Positions 1-7,411 of a stretch of 11,040 nucleotides of DNA are shown here, in pieces; positions within the stretch are counted from its first letter, which is position 1; the number at the start of each line of letters is the position of its first letter. The position numbers and the translations under genes are program-made. The notes under the pieces are model-generated. The model was not told where the DNA came from. It searched no databases and was given only the letters and a program-made list of their open reading frames with translations. The stretch is from Pseudomonadota bacterium (GTDB lineage Bacteria > Desulfobacterota > Desulfovibrionia > Desulfovibrionales > Desulfovibrionaceae), in assembly GCA_023399375.1 (NCBI GenBank), contig JAEWPX010000002.1, forward strand, positions 1 through 11,040, read 5' to 3'.

Positions 1-3
1 CCG

Positions 4-744
4 CTACGAAGCGTCTTTCTCGTCCCGGGCGGCGGCGACCTGTTCGCCGGTGAGGCCGAAGCGGCGGGTGCGGCCCGTGAACTCGGCCAGGACCGCGTCG
101 AGCGCAGCCGGGGTGAAATCCGGCCAGAGGGTGTCGGGGAAGGCGAACTCGCTGTAGGCGGACTGCCACAGCAGGTAGCCGGACAGGCGCATTTCGCCGC
201 TGGTGCGAATGATGAGGTCGGGATCGGGCTGGCCGGCGGTGTAGAGCTCGGCGGCAAGCCGCTCCTCGGTCACGGCCTCGGGCGGCACGCCCTGGGCGAT
301 GAGCCGGCGGCAGGCGCGCAATACCTCTTCGCGGCCGGAATAATTGAGCGCCAGATTGAGCGTCATCTCCGTGCAGTGGGCCGTCTTGGCGATGACGTGG
401 GAGAGCACCTTGCGCGTGGCCAGGGGCAGGTCGGCCATCTCGCCGAGCACCAGGAAGCGGATGGACTGTTGCAGCAGCGTGTCCAGTTCCCGGTTGAGGA
501 AGCGCACGAGCAGGTCGAAGAGGAACTTGACCTCGTCGGCCGGACGTCCCCAGTTCTCCTTGGAAAAGGTGTAGAGCGTCAGGTGGCGGATGCCCAACTC
601 GCGGCAACGGGTGACCACCCCGCGGGCGGCTTCGGTGCCGGCCCGGTGGCCTTCGCTGCGGGGCAGCCCCCGCGAGGTGGCCCAGCGGCCGTTGCCGTCC
701 ATGATGATGGCGACGTGCCGGGGAAGAGACGTGGAATCTGCCAC
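4..744 (-). CDS. uppS: Undecaprenyl diphosphate synthase (UppS / isoprenyl transferase)
   Basis: Cytosolic or membrane-associated cis-prenyltransferase that condenses eight isopentenyl diphosphates onto farnesyl diphosphate to make the C55 lipid carrier for peptidoglycan and surface glycans. The 246 residues match the family length. Visible signatures: HVAIIMDGNGRWA at 10-22 with the catalytic Asp16, FSKENW at 60-65, NYSGREE at 134-140, and DPDLIIRTSGEMRLS at 174-188 with diphosphate-binding Arg180 and Arg186. Glu199 follows in the YSEF Mg-binding stretch. The start is GTG, overlapping the frr stop by one base (TAGTG), with a GGAG ribosome binding site formed by the last frr codons, so translation is likely coupled. 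A small oddity is Gly189 where Asn is usual (RLSNFLLWQ). It is the last gene of the pyrH-frr-uppS run. The downstream side, where cdsA is common, lies outside the window. Identification is secure. Confidence 0.97.
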   Translation of the reverse strand: MADSTSLPRHVAIIMDGNGRWATSRGLPRSEGHRAGTEAARGVVTRCRELGIRHLTLYTFSKENWGRPADEVKFLFDLLVRFLNRELDTLLQQSIRFLVLGEMADLPLATRKVLSHVIAKTAHCTEMTLNLALNYSGREEVLRACRRLIAQGVPPEAVTEERLAAELYTAGQPDPDLIIRTSGEMRLSGYLLWQSAYSEFAFPDTLWPDFTPAALDAVLAEFTGRTRRFGLTGEQVAAARDEKDAS

Positions 745-1298
745 TAGATCTCCATGATTTCCTTTTCTTTCCTGGCCAGGGCCTCATCGGTCTTGGCGAT
801 GTAGGCGTCGGTGAGCTTCTGGACGTCTTCCTGGCCCTTGTGCTGGTCGTCCTCGCTGATGGCCTTGTCGTTCTTCTTTTTCTTGAGGCCTTCGTTGGCG
901 TCGCGACGGACATTGCGCACGGCGACCTTGGCCTCTTCGGCGTATTTCTTGGCCACCTTGGCCAGGTCCTTGCGGCGGTCCTCGGTCAGCGGCGGGATGG
1001 AGATGCGGATGATCTTGCCGTCGTTGACCGGGGTGAGCCCGAGGTCGGACTTGAGGATGGCCTTTTCCACGTCGTTGAAGGCCTTGCGGTCCCAGGGCTG
1101 GATGGTGATGGTGCGGCTGTCCGGGGTGGACACGGAGGCGATCTGGTCAAGCGGCGTGGGCGTGCCGTAATAGTCCACGCGCACGCCGTCGAGCAGGCTC
1201 GTGGTGGCGCGCCCGGTGCGCAGCCGCGCGAATTCCTTGTCCAGCGACGCAAGCGCCTTTTTCATGCGCTCTTCGGCTTCCTTGAGCACTTCCTGCAT
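744..1298 (-). CDS. frr: Ribosome recycling factor
   Basis: Releases mRNA and tRNA from post-termination 70S ribosomes together with EF-G. The chosen start at 1298 gives 184 residues, matching the usual ~185; an in-frame start 30 codons upstream would only add translated pyrH sequence. Domain I, the three-helix bundle, is residues 1-30 plus ~104-184. It carries the early RLRTGRA motif at 25-31 and the basic NVRRDANEGLKKKKND stretch at 129-144, whose Arg131/Arg132 contact rRNA in the family. Domain II is the beta/alpha/beta insert at ~31-103. An AGGAG site lies 9 bases before the ATG inside the pyrH 3' end. A single base separates the pyrH TGA from the frr ATG (TGACATG), so the two are co-transcribed and probably translationally coupled. 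Confidence 0.97.
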   Translation of the reverse strand: MQEVLKEAEERMKKALASLDKEFARLRTGRATTSLLDGVRVDYYGTPTPLDQIASVSTPDSRTITIQPWDRKAFNDVEKAILKSDLGLTPVNDGKIIRISIPPLTEDRRKDLAKVAKKYAEEAKVAVRNVRRDANEGLKKKKNDKAISEDDQHKGQEDVQKLTDAYIAKTDEALARKEKEIMEI

Positions 1299-1299
1299 G

Positions 1300-2022
1300 T
1301 CACTCGTCTCCTTTGACCACGGTGCCCACCGGTTCCCCGGCCAGCACGCGGGCCAGATTGCCGGGCGTGAACATGTTGAAGACCACAATGGGCAGGTTGT
1401 TGTCCATGGCGAGGCTTATGGCCGTGGTGTCCATGACGCGAAGCCTTTTTCCCAGCACGTCCATGTAGGTCAGCGAGTCGAACTTGACGGCGTCGGCATG
1501 CTTGGCCGGGTCCTTGTCGTAAACGCCGTCGACCTTGGTCCCCTTGAGGATGGCCTCTGCCTTGAGCTCCATGGCCCGAAGCGCCGCGGCGGTATCCGTG
1601 GTGAAATACGGATTGCCGGTTCCGGCGGCGCAGATGACCACCCTGCCCTTTTCCAAATGCCGCAGGGCCCGGCGGCGGATATAGGGCTCGCAGACCTCGC
1701 GCATGGTGATGGCCGACATGACGCGGGTGGAAAGTCCCTGCTTCTCCAGCCCTTCCTGCACGGCCAAGGCGTTAAGGACCGTGGCCAGCATGCCCATGTA
1801 GTCGGCCGAAGCCCGGTCCATGCCGGCGGCCTGGTCCGAGACGCCGCGAAAGATGTTGCCGCCGCCGATGACCAGGGAGATCCTGGCGCCGGCCGCCGCG
1901 GCATCGACGATGTCCCGGCAGAAATTGGTGATGGTCTGGTTGTCGATCCCGAAGGGCCGTCCCCCGGCCAGCGCCTCGCCGCTGATCTTAAGCAAAACCT
2001 GGGAAAACCGCAATTTCGACAT
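1300..2022 (-). CDS. pyrH: Uridylate (UMP) kinase
   Basis: Phosphorylates UMP to UDP with ATP. The bacterial type is an amino-acid-kinase-fold hexamer, usually activated by GTP and inhibited by UTP. The start MSKLRFSQVLLKISGEAL gives 240 residues, the family length; 43 further open codons upstream run through the leader and are rejected because an AAGGGGG ribosome binding site sits just before the ATG. Visible motifs: Lys12 with SGE at 14-16 in the nucleotide loop, VIGGGNIFRG at 51-60, GTGNPYFTTDTAA at 134-146 and the nucleotide-binding DGVYDKDP at 165-172. It lies between tsf and frr as in many bacteria. Unlike the neighbouring junctions, the tsf-pyrH gap is 109 bases and holds a terminator hairpin. 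Its expression may therefore depend on read-through or on a promoter not recognised here. Confidence 0.97.
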   Translation of the reverse strand: MSKLRFSQVLLKISGEALAGGRPFGIDNQTITNFCRDIVDAAAAGARISLVIGGGNIFRGVSDQAAGMDRASADYMGMLATVLNALAVQEGLEKQGLSTRVMSAITMREVCEPYIRRRALRHLEKGRVVICAAGTGNPYFTTDTAAALRAMELKAEAILKGTKVDGVYDKDPAKHADAVKFDSLTYMDVLGKRLRVMDTTAISLAMDNNLPIVVFNMFTPGNLARVLAGEPVGTVVKGDE

Positions 2023-2084
2023 GGAACCCCCTTGGGTTGCGGGCGGAAGGGGGGACGGCGAAGGGCCGCCCCCGGCAAGCATGC
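2023..2084 (-). promoter_or_regulatory. pyrH leader with competing hairpins around the ribosome binding site
   Basis: In transcript (minus) order the leader first forms GGGGG-CGGC (2073-2065) pairing with GCCG-U-CCCCC (2059-2050), a 9-bp stem with one bulged U and a 5-base loop. The same C-run, read as CCCCCUU (2053-2047), can instead pair over 7 bp with AAGGGGG (2033-2027), which is the pyrH ribosome binding site. The two pairings are mutually exclusive, so one would expose and the other mask the site. Seen directly in sequence; function is inferred, and G- and C-runs make chance pairing easier in this genome. Confidence 0.4.
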
Positions 2085-2111
2085 AAAAAAAACGGGCCTT
2101 GCGGCCCGTTT
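2085..2111 (-). terminator. Intrinsic terminator after tsf
   Basis: Read on the minus strand just after the tsf stop: AAACGGGCC, loop GCAA (a GNRA tetraloop), GGCCCGTTT, continuing into a run of eight U. The arms are perfect (2103-2111 and 2090-2098), so this has every hallmark of a rho-independent terminator. It separates rpsB-tsf from pyrH-frr-uppS, either fully or as a partial attenuator. Confidence 0.9.
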
Positions 2112-2131
2112 CAAAGTCGGTGCGCGGCGGC

Positions 2132-2737
2132 CTAGGCGGCGTCCTCGCCAAGGGCCATGCGCGTGAAGCGCCCGATCTGCACGTTCTCGCCGAGCACGCC
2201 GACGAGGTCGTTGAGCAGATCCTTGATCGAGACCTTGTCGTCCTTGATGAACGGCTGCTCGAGCAGGCAGATTTCCTTGTAGAACTTTTTCACGCGGCCC
2301 TCGACGATCTTCTCGGCGATGGCTTCGGGCTTGCCCTCTTCCATGGCCTGGTGCTTGAAGATCTCCTTCTCCTTGGCGAGCATGTCGGCGGGCACTTCCT
2401 CGGGGGTCACGCACACCGGGTTGGCGGCGGCGATCTGCATGGCCACGTTTTTCGCGAACTCCAGGAAGCGCTCGGAGCGGGCGACGAAGTCCGTCTCGCA
2501 CTTGATCTCGACCATGACGCCGAGCTTGCCGTTGGAGTGGATATAGGAACCGATCACGCCTTCGGAGGTGGCGCGGCCGGCGCGCTTCTGGGCCTTGGAC
2601 AGGCCTTTCTCGCGCAGCCAGGCAACGGCTTTTTCCTCGTCGCCGGAGCATTCGGTCAGGGCTTTCTTGCAGTCCATCATGCCCGCGCCGGTCTTGTCGC
2701 GCAGGGCTTTCACGGAGCTGGCGGTAATATCGGCCAT
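2132..2737 (-). CDS. tsf: Translation elongation factor Ts
   Basis: Guanine-nucleotide exchange factor that recycles EF-Tu-GDP. At 201 residues it is the short form common outside enterobacteria (E. coli has 283), lacking much of the C-terminal coiled-coil part. The N-terminal UBA-like domain (about 1-50) contains ALRDKTGAGMMDCKKAL. The core has ETDFVARSERF at 81-91, whose Asp-Phe pair is the part that disturbs the EF-Tu Mg site. The C-terminal segment VSIKDLLNDLVGVLGENVQIGRFTRM is typical of the family. The ribosome binding site TAGGAGG begins with the rpsB stop codon, so ribosomes finishing rpsB sit exactly on it. The stop is followed 20 bases later by a strong terminator. Identification is secure. 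Confidence 0.97.
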   Translation of the reverse strand: MADITASSVKALRDKTGAGMMDCKKALTECSGDEEKAVAWLREKGLSKAQKRAGRATSEGVIGSYIHSNGKLGVMVEIKCETDFVARSERFLEFAKNVAMQIAAANPVCVTPEEVPADMLAKEKEIFKHQAMEEGKPEAIAEKIVEGRVKKFYKEICLLEQPFIKDDKVSIKDLLNDLVGVLGENVQIGRFTRMALGEDAA

Positions 2738-2749
2738 GGGGAGGTCCTC

Positions 2750-3529
<780 letters not shown>

Positions 3530-3540
3530 AAGATCTCCTT

Positions 3541-3607
3541 GGGTTTTTCCTCCGCTTCGCAGGCGAGCCACCGGACCGCCCGGCACCCAGGAAAAACAGG
3601 CGAAGCG
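3541..3607 (-). promoter_or_regulatory. Candidate structured rpsB leader (interleaved pairing, possible S2 autoregulatory element)
   Basis: In transcript order: block A CGCTTCGC (3607-3600), block B GTTTTTCCT (3597-3589), a small hairpin GCCGG-GCGGU-CCGGU (3584-3570), block A' GCGAAGCG (3560-3553), block B' AGGAAAAAC (3551-3543), then two bases and the AAGGAGAT ribosome binding site. A pairs with A' over 8 bp and B with B' over 9 bp, both perfect. The order A-B-A'-B' is that of a pseudoknot or of two alternative folds, not a simple hairpin. The element sits within the ~90-base leader expected from the promoter upstream. Pairing is seen; the regulatory role is inferred by analogy with the S2-controlled rpsB leader of E. 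coli. Confidence 0.55.
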
Positions 3608-3628
3608 TGTGTTTTCGGGAAACGGCGG

Positions 3629-3657
3629 TTTGTATGCCGCTTCAAAAAAAAAAGCAA
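3629..3657 (-). promoter_or_regulatory. Putative sigma-70-type promoter of rpsB-tsf
   Basis: On the minus strand a TTGCTT -35-like box (3657-3652) and a TACAAA -10-like box (3634-3629) are separated by exactly 17 bases. The spacer begins with a T-run, giving an AT-rich patch in an otherwise GC-rich gap. Transcription would start near 3622 and give a leader of about 90 bases that contains the paired blocks. Box matches are partial, so this is a reasonable guess only. Confidence 0.45.
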
Positions 3658-3677
3658 GGGGGCAGCGGCCGGCCGCG

Positions 3678-3707
3678 TTGACACGCCCGCCCCGCGCCGG
3701 CTACCCA
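3678..3707 (+). promoter_or_regulatory. Possible promoter of the sulfotransferase-like gene
   Basis: A perfect TTGACA (3678-3683) lies about 50 bases before the GTG start of the plus-strand gene. At 17-18 bases downstream the best -10 candidate is TACCCA (3702-3707), a poor match, so only the -35 half is convincing. Confidence 0.25.
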
Positions 3708-3733
3708 GCCGGGACCTTCCAAAGGAGCAAACA

Positions 3734-4897
3734 GTGCGCATCGAGCTGCACGCGGGACTGAAAAAAACCGGCACCACGGCGATCCAGGTCGCCCTGGCCC
3801 GGAGCGCCGATGCGCTGCGCGCCCAGGGCGCGTTCGTGCCGGAAACGGAATTTTCCCGGGCCGCCGCGGCCACCCGCACCTCGGGCAACGCCTACGCCTA
3901 CGCCCTGGCCGCGGCGGAGGCCGGCATCGACCCCGCGGGCGCGGCGGCGCGCGTGGCGCGACTCGCTGCGGCGCACATCAATGCTGCCGCAACCGCCGGC
4001 TGCAACCGTCTGCTCCTGTCCTCGGAAGCCCTGTGCGCCCTGCCCCGGGCCGGCTGGCAGGCCCTCGCCGCAGGCTTCGCCGCCACGGCCTGTCCCGTGC
4101 GCTGCGTCGTTTTCGAGCGCGACCCGTACGCTTGGTTTTTTTCCGTATGGCTGCAGGCGATAAAGCGCGACGGCTGCCCGCACTGGCTGGACGCGGCCCT
4201 TGCCGGCAACGAGGAGGGCTACCTGCGGCCGCTGCTCGCGCGCCGCGTCCTGGAAGGGCTCGGCAAGGACGCGTTCGAGACCCTTTTCCTCGATTACGAC
4301 GCCTGCCGCGGCGACGCCGCCGGAGCCTTCGCCGCCGCCCTGGGGCTCGCCCTGCCCGGGGAGGGGCGGCCGGCCCGGTACAACCGGTCGCTGACGGCCG
4401 GCGAGGTCTTCGCCTTCCTCGCGTGCAACCGGGCAAGCGGCGGCAACATGAAGCTGTGCCAGGAACTGTGCGACAAGTACGTTCGCGGCGACGCGGACCG
4501 CGAGCCCTTTTTCTTCTTCGATCCCCAGGTGCAGGAGCGTATCCACGCCTTTCTCGCGGCCCACGGCGCGGACCGGCCCAGGGCGGCCTACGCCGACGCG
4601 CCCCGCCTGACCGAGGCGGCCCTTGCGGCGGGCGTCGCGCCCCTGGCACGGCTCGTCGCCGGCATGCTCGGCGACGCCGTGGCCCATTTCCGGGATTTTT
4701 CCGGTTCGGTCGCAGCCCTGGCCCTGCACAAGGCCCGCCATTTCGCCGCCTCGCCGGCCCGGGCGCAGGTCCCGGACGATTTCGACGTGCTGTGCTACCT
4801 CATCGCCAATCCCGACGTGCTGGCCGCGGACTGCGACCCCTACCGGCATTTCGTGGAATGCGGCCAACACGAAGGCCGCACCTGCCGGCGCTTTTAG
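3734..4897 (+). CDS. Sulfotransferase-like protein with C-terminal NPDV/EGR motif
   Basis: 387 residues, GTG start preceded by AAAGGAG; the open frame extends far upstream but only opposite pyrH, tsf and rpsB. The N-terminus HAGLKKTGTTAIQ (6-18) matches the 5'-phosphosulfate loop (KTGTT) of PAPS-dependent sulfotransferases. LLLSSEAL (93-100) and VVFERDPYAWFFSVW (125-139) resemble the core strand and the 3'-phosphate-binding Arg129/Ser137. YNRSL at 216-220 also fits relatives. The expected reaction is sulfate transfer from PAPS, probably to a glycan or surface polymer; the acceptor cannot be told. The last ~40 residues (346-387) carry FDVLCYLIANPDV...HFVECGQHEGR, a motif I associate with bacterial surface-glycan and glycosyltransferase proteins, of unknown role. 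No signal peptide is seen. It stands alone between two minus-strand operons and is rich in Ala and Cys. The fold assignment is fairly sure; activity is inferred. Confidence 0.75.
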   Translation: MRIELHAGLKKTGTTAIQVALARSADALRAQGAFVPETEFSRAAAATRTSGNAYAYALAAAEAGIDPAGAAARVARLAAAHINAAATAGCNRLLLSSEALCALPRAGWQALAAGFAATACPVRCVVFERDPYAWFFSVWLQAIKRDGCPHWLDAALAGNEEGYLRPLLARRVLEGLGKDAFETLFLDYDACRGDAAGAFAAALGLALPGEGRPARYNRSLTAGEVFAFLACNRASGGNMKLCQELCDKYVRGDADREPFFFFDPQVQERIHAFLAAHGADRPRAAYADAPRLTEAALAAGVAPLARLVAGMLGDAVAHFRDFSGSVAALALHKARHFAASPARAQVPDDFDVLCYLIANPDVLAADCDPYRHFVECGQHEGRTCRRF

Positions 4898-4900
4898 GGG

Positions 4901-4960
4901 GAAAAGAGGGAAGATGCCTCCGGCGGCCAGGAGGGGCGACGGCCCCTCCTGGACCTCCCG
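4901..4960. repeat. Hairpin repeat element, copy 1
   Basis: Lies between the convergent ends of the sulfotransferase-like and FAH-fold genes. It reads GAGGGAAGAT, then the 13-mer GCCTCCGGCGGCC (4916-4928), then a perfect hairpin with arms 4927-4937 and 4942-4952 around loop GACG, then GGACCTCCC. The same arrangement with the identical 13-mer recurs at 10869-10925. The hairpin could help end transcripts from both sides, but there is no U-run. Confidence 0.7.
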
Positions 4961-4970
4961 AAAGTGGAGA

Positions 4971-5741
4971 CTACTGGAGCGGCCCGGTCTCGGCCTCGCC
5001 CCGGGCAGCGTTAATGAGCACGCCCACGGCGTCGATCTCCACCCGCACCTCGTCGCCCGGGGCGAGCACGCCGCCGCCGGCCGGCGAACCGGTGAGGATC
5101 ACGTCCCCGGGCAGCAGGGTCATGATGGTGGAGACGAAGCTGACCAGGGCGAACGGCGAAAGCACCATGTCCGCGGTGGTCGCGTCCTGGACCACGGCGT
5201 CGTTGATGCTGGTGCGCAGCCGCAGCCCCGTGGGATCGGCCACGGACGTCTCGATCCAGGGACCGATGGGGGCGAAGGTGTCGTAGCCCTTGGCCCGGCC
5301 CACGGGACCGTCGGTGAGCAGGTCGCCCGCCGTGACGTCGTTGGCGCAGGAAAAGCCGAACAGGCAGCGCGGCACGGCCTCGGGCGCGATGTTGCGGCAG
5401 GCCCGGCCGAGCACCAGCGCCAGCCCGCCCCAGGCCTCCACCCGGTTCACGGCCCGGGGCAGGCGGATGGCATCGCCGCTGCCGATGATGGCCGAGGGGG
5501 GCTTCAAGAACAACATGGGCGCGTCGCCGTCGTCGCGGCCGAGTTCGCGCAGCCGGCTGCGGAAATTGCCCTGCGCGCACACCACCTTGGACGGGGCCAC
5601 CGGCGGCAGCACCGAGACCTCGGACAGGGGCGTCGTTTCCGGCAGCCCGAGGGTGGGGTCCAGGCAGCGCACGGCCCGCTCCTCGAAGAGCAACTGGCCG
5701 TAGAAGGTGGTGTCCCCCCGGCGCACGCGCAGCACTTTCAT
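4971..5741 (-). CDS. Fumarylacetoacetate hydrolase (FAH)-fold protein with degenerate active site
   Basis: 256 residues with the FAH C-terminal fold. SKVVCAQGNF at 51-60, PMLFLKPPSAIIGSGDAIRLP at 75-95, CANDVTAGD at 132-140, AKGYDTFAPIGPWIET at 150-165 and ILTGSPAGGG at 215-224 align by eye with FAHD1/YcgM-type hydrolases and decarboxylases. In those enzymes a metal is held by Glu-x-Glu plus Asp, with a His-Glu pair and a Lys completing the site. Here the Glu-x-Glu is Trp104-Gly105-Gly106 and the His is Arg63, while Glu66, Asp135 and Lys151 remain; spacings agree with FAHD1. It may therefore be catalytically dead or act differently. It begins 14 bases after the rnj stop with a weak AAGGG site, so it is probably the third gene of plsC-rnj-FAH. 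Fold is near certain; function is unknown. Confidence 0.85.
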   Translation of the reverse strand: MKVLRVRRGDTTFYGQLLFEERAVRCLDPTLGLPETTPLSEVSVLPPVAPSKVVCAQGNFRSRLRELGRDDGDAPMLFLKPPSAIIGSGDAIRLPRAVNRVEAWGGLALVLGRACRNIAPEAVPRCLFGFSCANDVTAGDLLTDGPVGRAKGYDTFAPIGPWIETSVADPTGLRLRTSINDAVVQDATTADMVLSPFALVSFVSTIMTLLPGDVILTGSPAGGGVLAPGDEVRVEIDAVGVLINAARGEAETGPLQ

Positions 5742-5755
5742 GGCAAGCCCTTTTT

Positions 5756-7411
5756 TTACAAGGTGATGACCAGCGGCACCACCACGGGATCGCGTTCCAG
5801 GACCTTGCGGAAAAAACGGCGCAAGGCGGAGCGGATGCGCTCCGTCAGCAGATCCGATTGCCCCGGCGGTACGTTTTCGAAGATGTCGAGCACGATGCAT
5901 TTGGCGTCTTCGAGCACGTGGCTGTAATGCTGCTCGAAAACGAAGCCCTTGGACAGGATGTTGGGGCCAAACGTCAGTTCGCCGGATTTTTCGTCCACCA
6001 CGAGCACGACGATGACGAGGCCCTCGCCGGCGAGCAGCTGGCGTTCCTTGAGCACCGTGACACCCACGTCGCCCACGCCCTTGCCGTCCACGTAGATGTG
6101 TTCGACCGGGATGGCGTCTTCCAGGCGCACGAGCCCGTCGCAAAAGGTCACGGGCTGCCCGTCCTCGATGACGAGCGCCCGCTCCGGGGCCACGCCGCAG
6201 CTGACGCCGATGCGTGCGTGCTTGACCAGGTGGCGGTACTCGCCGTGCACGGGGATGAAAAACTTCGGCGAGACGGTCTTGAGCATCAGGCTCAGTTCGT
6301 CGCCGTGGGCGTGGCCCGAGGCGTGGATGGCCTGGACGCTCTCGTAGAGCACCTCGGCCCCGAGCTTGTAGAGGCGGTTTATAAGCCGCGTGATGGCGCG
6401 GATGTTGCCCGGGATGAAGCGCGAGGACAAGATGACGGTGTCGCCCTTTTGCGCCTTGATCTGGCGGTGCTCGCCGTAGGCCAGCCGGGACAGGGCCGAA
6501 AGCGGCTCGCCCTGGGAACCGGTCACGAGCAGCACCACCTTGTCGTCGGGCAGGCTCGGCAACTCGTCGAGGCTGGCCTCGGTTCCCGGCGGCACGCGCA
6601 GATGCCCCAGTTCCCGGGCGATCTCGATGTTGGAGAAAAGCGACTTGCCCGAGACCGCCACCTTGCGGCCGCAGGCGTGGGCGAGGTCGTAGATCTCCTG
6701 CATGCGCTGGATGTGGCTCGAAAAAAGCGTCACCACGATGCGCCCGGCCGCGTCCCGGAAGATGTTGCCGAGGGCGGACTTGATCTCCCGCTCGGCCAGG
6801 GCGAAACCCTCGCGCTCGGCGTTGGTGGAATCGGACAGCAAAAGCAGCACGCCCGGCTCGCTGAAGGCCTTGATGGCCGGCAGGTCCGTGGCGTGGCCGT
6901 CGAGCGGCGTGCGGTCGATCTTGAAGTCGCCCGTGTGCACGATGCGCCCGGCCGGGGTCTCGATGCCGAGCGCAAAGCCCTCGACGATGGAATGGCACAC
7001 CGGGAAGAATGTGACCTTGAAGTCGCCGAGCGTGATGGTCTGGCCGCCCTTCACGGGCTCGAACCGCGTGAACTCCTTGAGGCTGTGCTCCTCGAGCTTC
7101 TTGGCGGCCAGGGCCAGGGTGAATGCCGAGCCGAAAAGCGGCGCGTCGCAGGAACGCATGAGCCACGGCAAGGCCCCGATATGATCCTCGTGGCCGTGGG
7201 TGAGCAGAATCCCCTTGAGCTTGTCCTTGTTGGCCAAGAGGAAATCGAAACGCGGGATGACCACGTCGATGCCGAACAGGGAGTCGTCCGGGAACATCAG
7301 GCCGCAATCCACGACGATCATCGAATCGCCGCTGACCATGGCCATGCAGTTGAGCCCGATTTCGCCAAGGCCCCCCAAGGGATAGAGGGTCACGGCGGAT
7401 TTGGCGTTCAT
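5756..7411 (-). CDS. rnj: Ribonuclease J
   Basis: Metallo-beta-lactamase/beta-CASP ribonuclease with endonuclease and 5'-3' exonuclease activity, acting in mRNA decay and rRNA maturation. 551 residues is the usual length. The N-terminal lactamase part carries YPLGGLGEIGLN (10-21), the zinc motif THGHEDHIGALPW (71-83; His72, His74, Asp76, His77), CHSI with His140 and HTGDFKID with Asp162. The beta-CASP insert follows (about 200-360, including SRFIPGN at 330-336). The lactamase fold resumes with ASGHAHGDEL (364-373) and PVHGEYRHL with His389. The remaining ~100 residues are the C-terminal domain. AGGAGAT precedes the ATG, which overlaps the plsC stop (ATGA), so translation is probably coupled. 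All zinc ligands are present. Confidence 0.96.
   Translation of the reverse strand: MNAKSAVTLYPLGGLGEIGLNCMAMVSGDSMIVVDCGLMFPDDSLFGIDVVIPRFDFLLANKDKLKGILLTHGHEDHIGALPWLMRSCDAPLFGSAFTLALAAKKLEEHSLKEFTRFEPVKGGQTITLGDFKVTFFPVCHSIVEGFALGIETPAGRIVHTGDFKIDRTPLDGHATDLPAIKAFSEPGVLLLLSDSTNAEREGFALAEREIKSALGNIFRDAAGRIVVTLFSSHIQRMQEIYDLAHACGRKVAVSGKSLFSNIEIARELGHLRVPPGTEASLDELPSLPDDKVVLLVTGSQGEPLSALSRLAYGEHRQIKAQKGDTVILSSRFIPGNIRAITRLINRLYKLGAEVLYESVQAIHASGHAHGDELSLMLKTVSPKFFIPVHGEYRHLVKHARIGVSCGVAPERALVIEDGQPVTFCDGLVRLEDAIPVEHIYVDGKGVGDVGVTVLKERQLLAGEGLVIVVLVVDEKSGELTFGPNILSKGFVFEQHYSHVLEDAKCIVLDIFENVPPGQSDLLTERIRSALRRFFRKVLERDPVVVPLVITL

Noticed and set aside
3644..3653. Ten-base A-run (T-run on the minus strand) upstream of rpsB, as a terminator tail
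   Set aside because: No minus-strand gene ends just upstream and no suitable hairpin precedes it. It is better explained as part of the promoter spacer.
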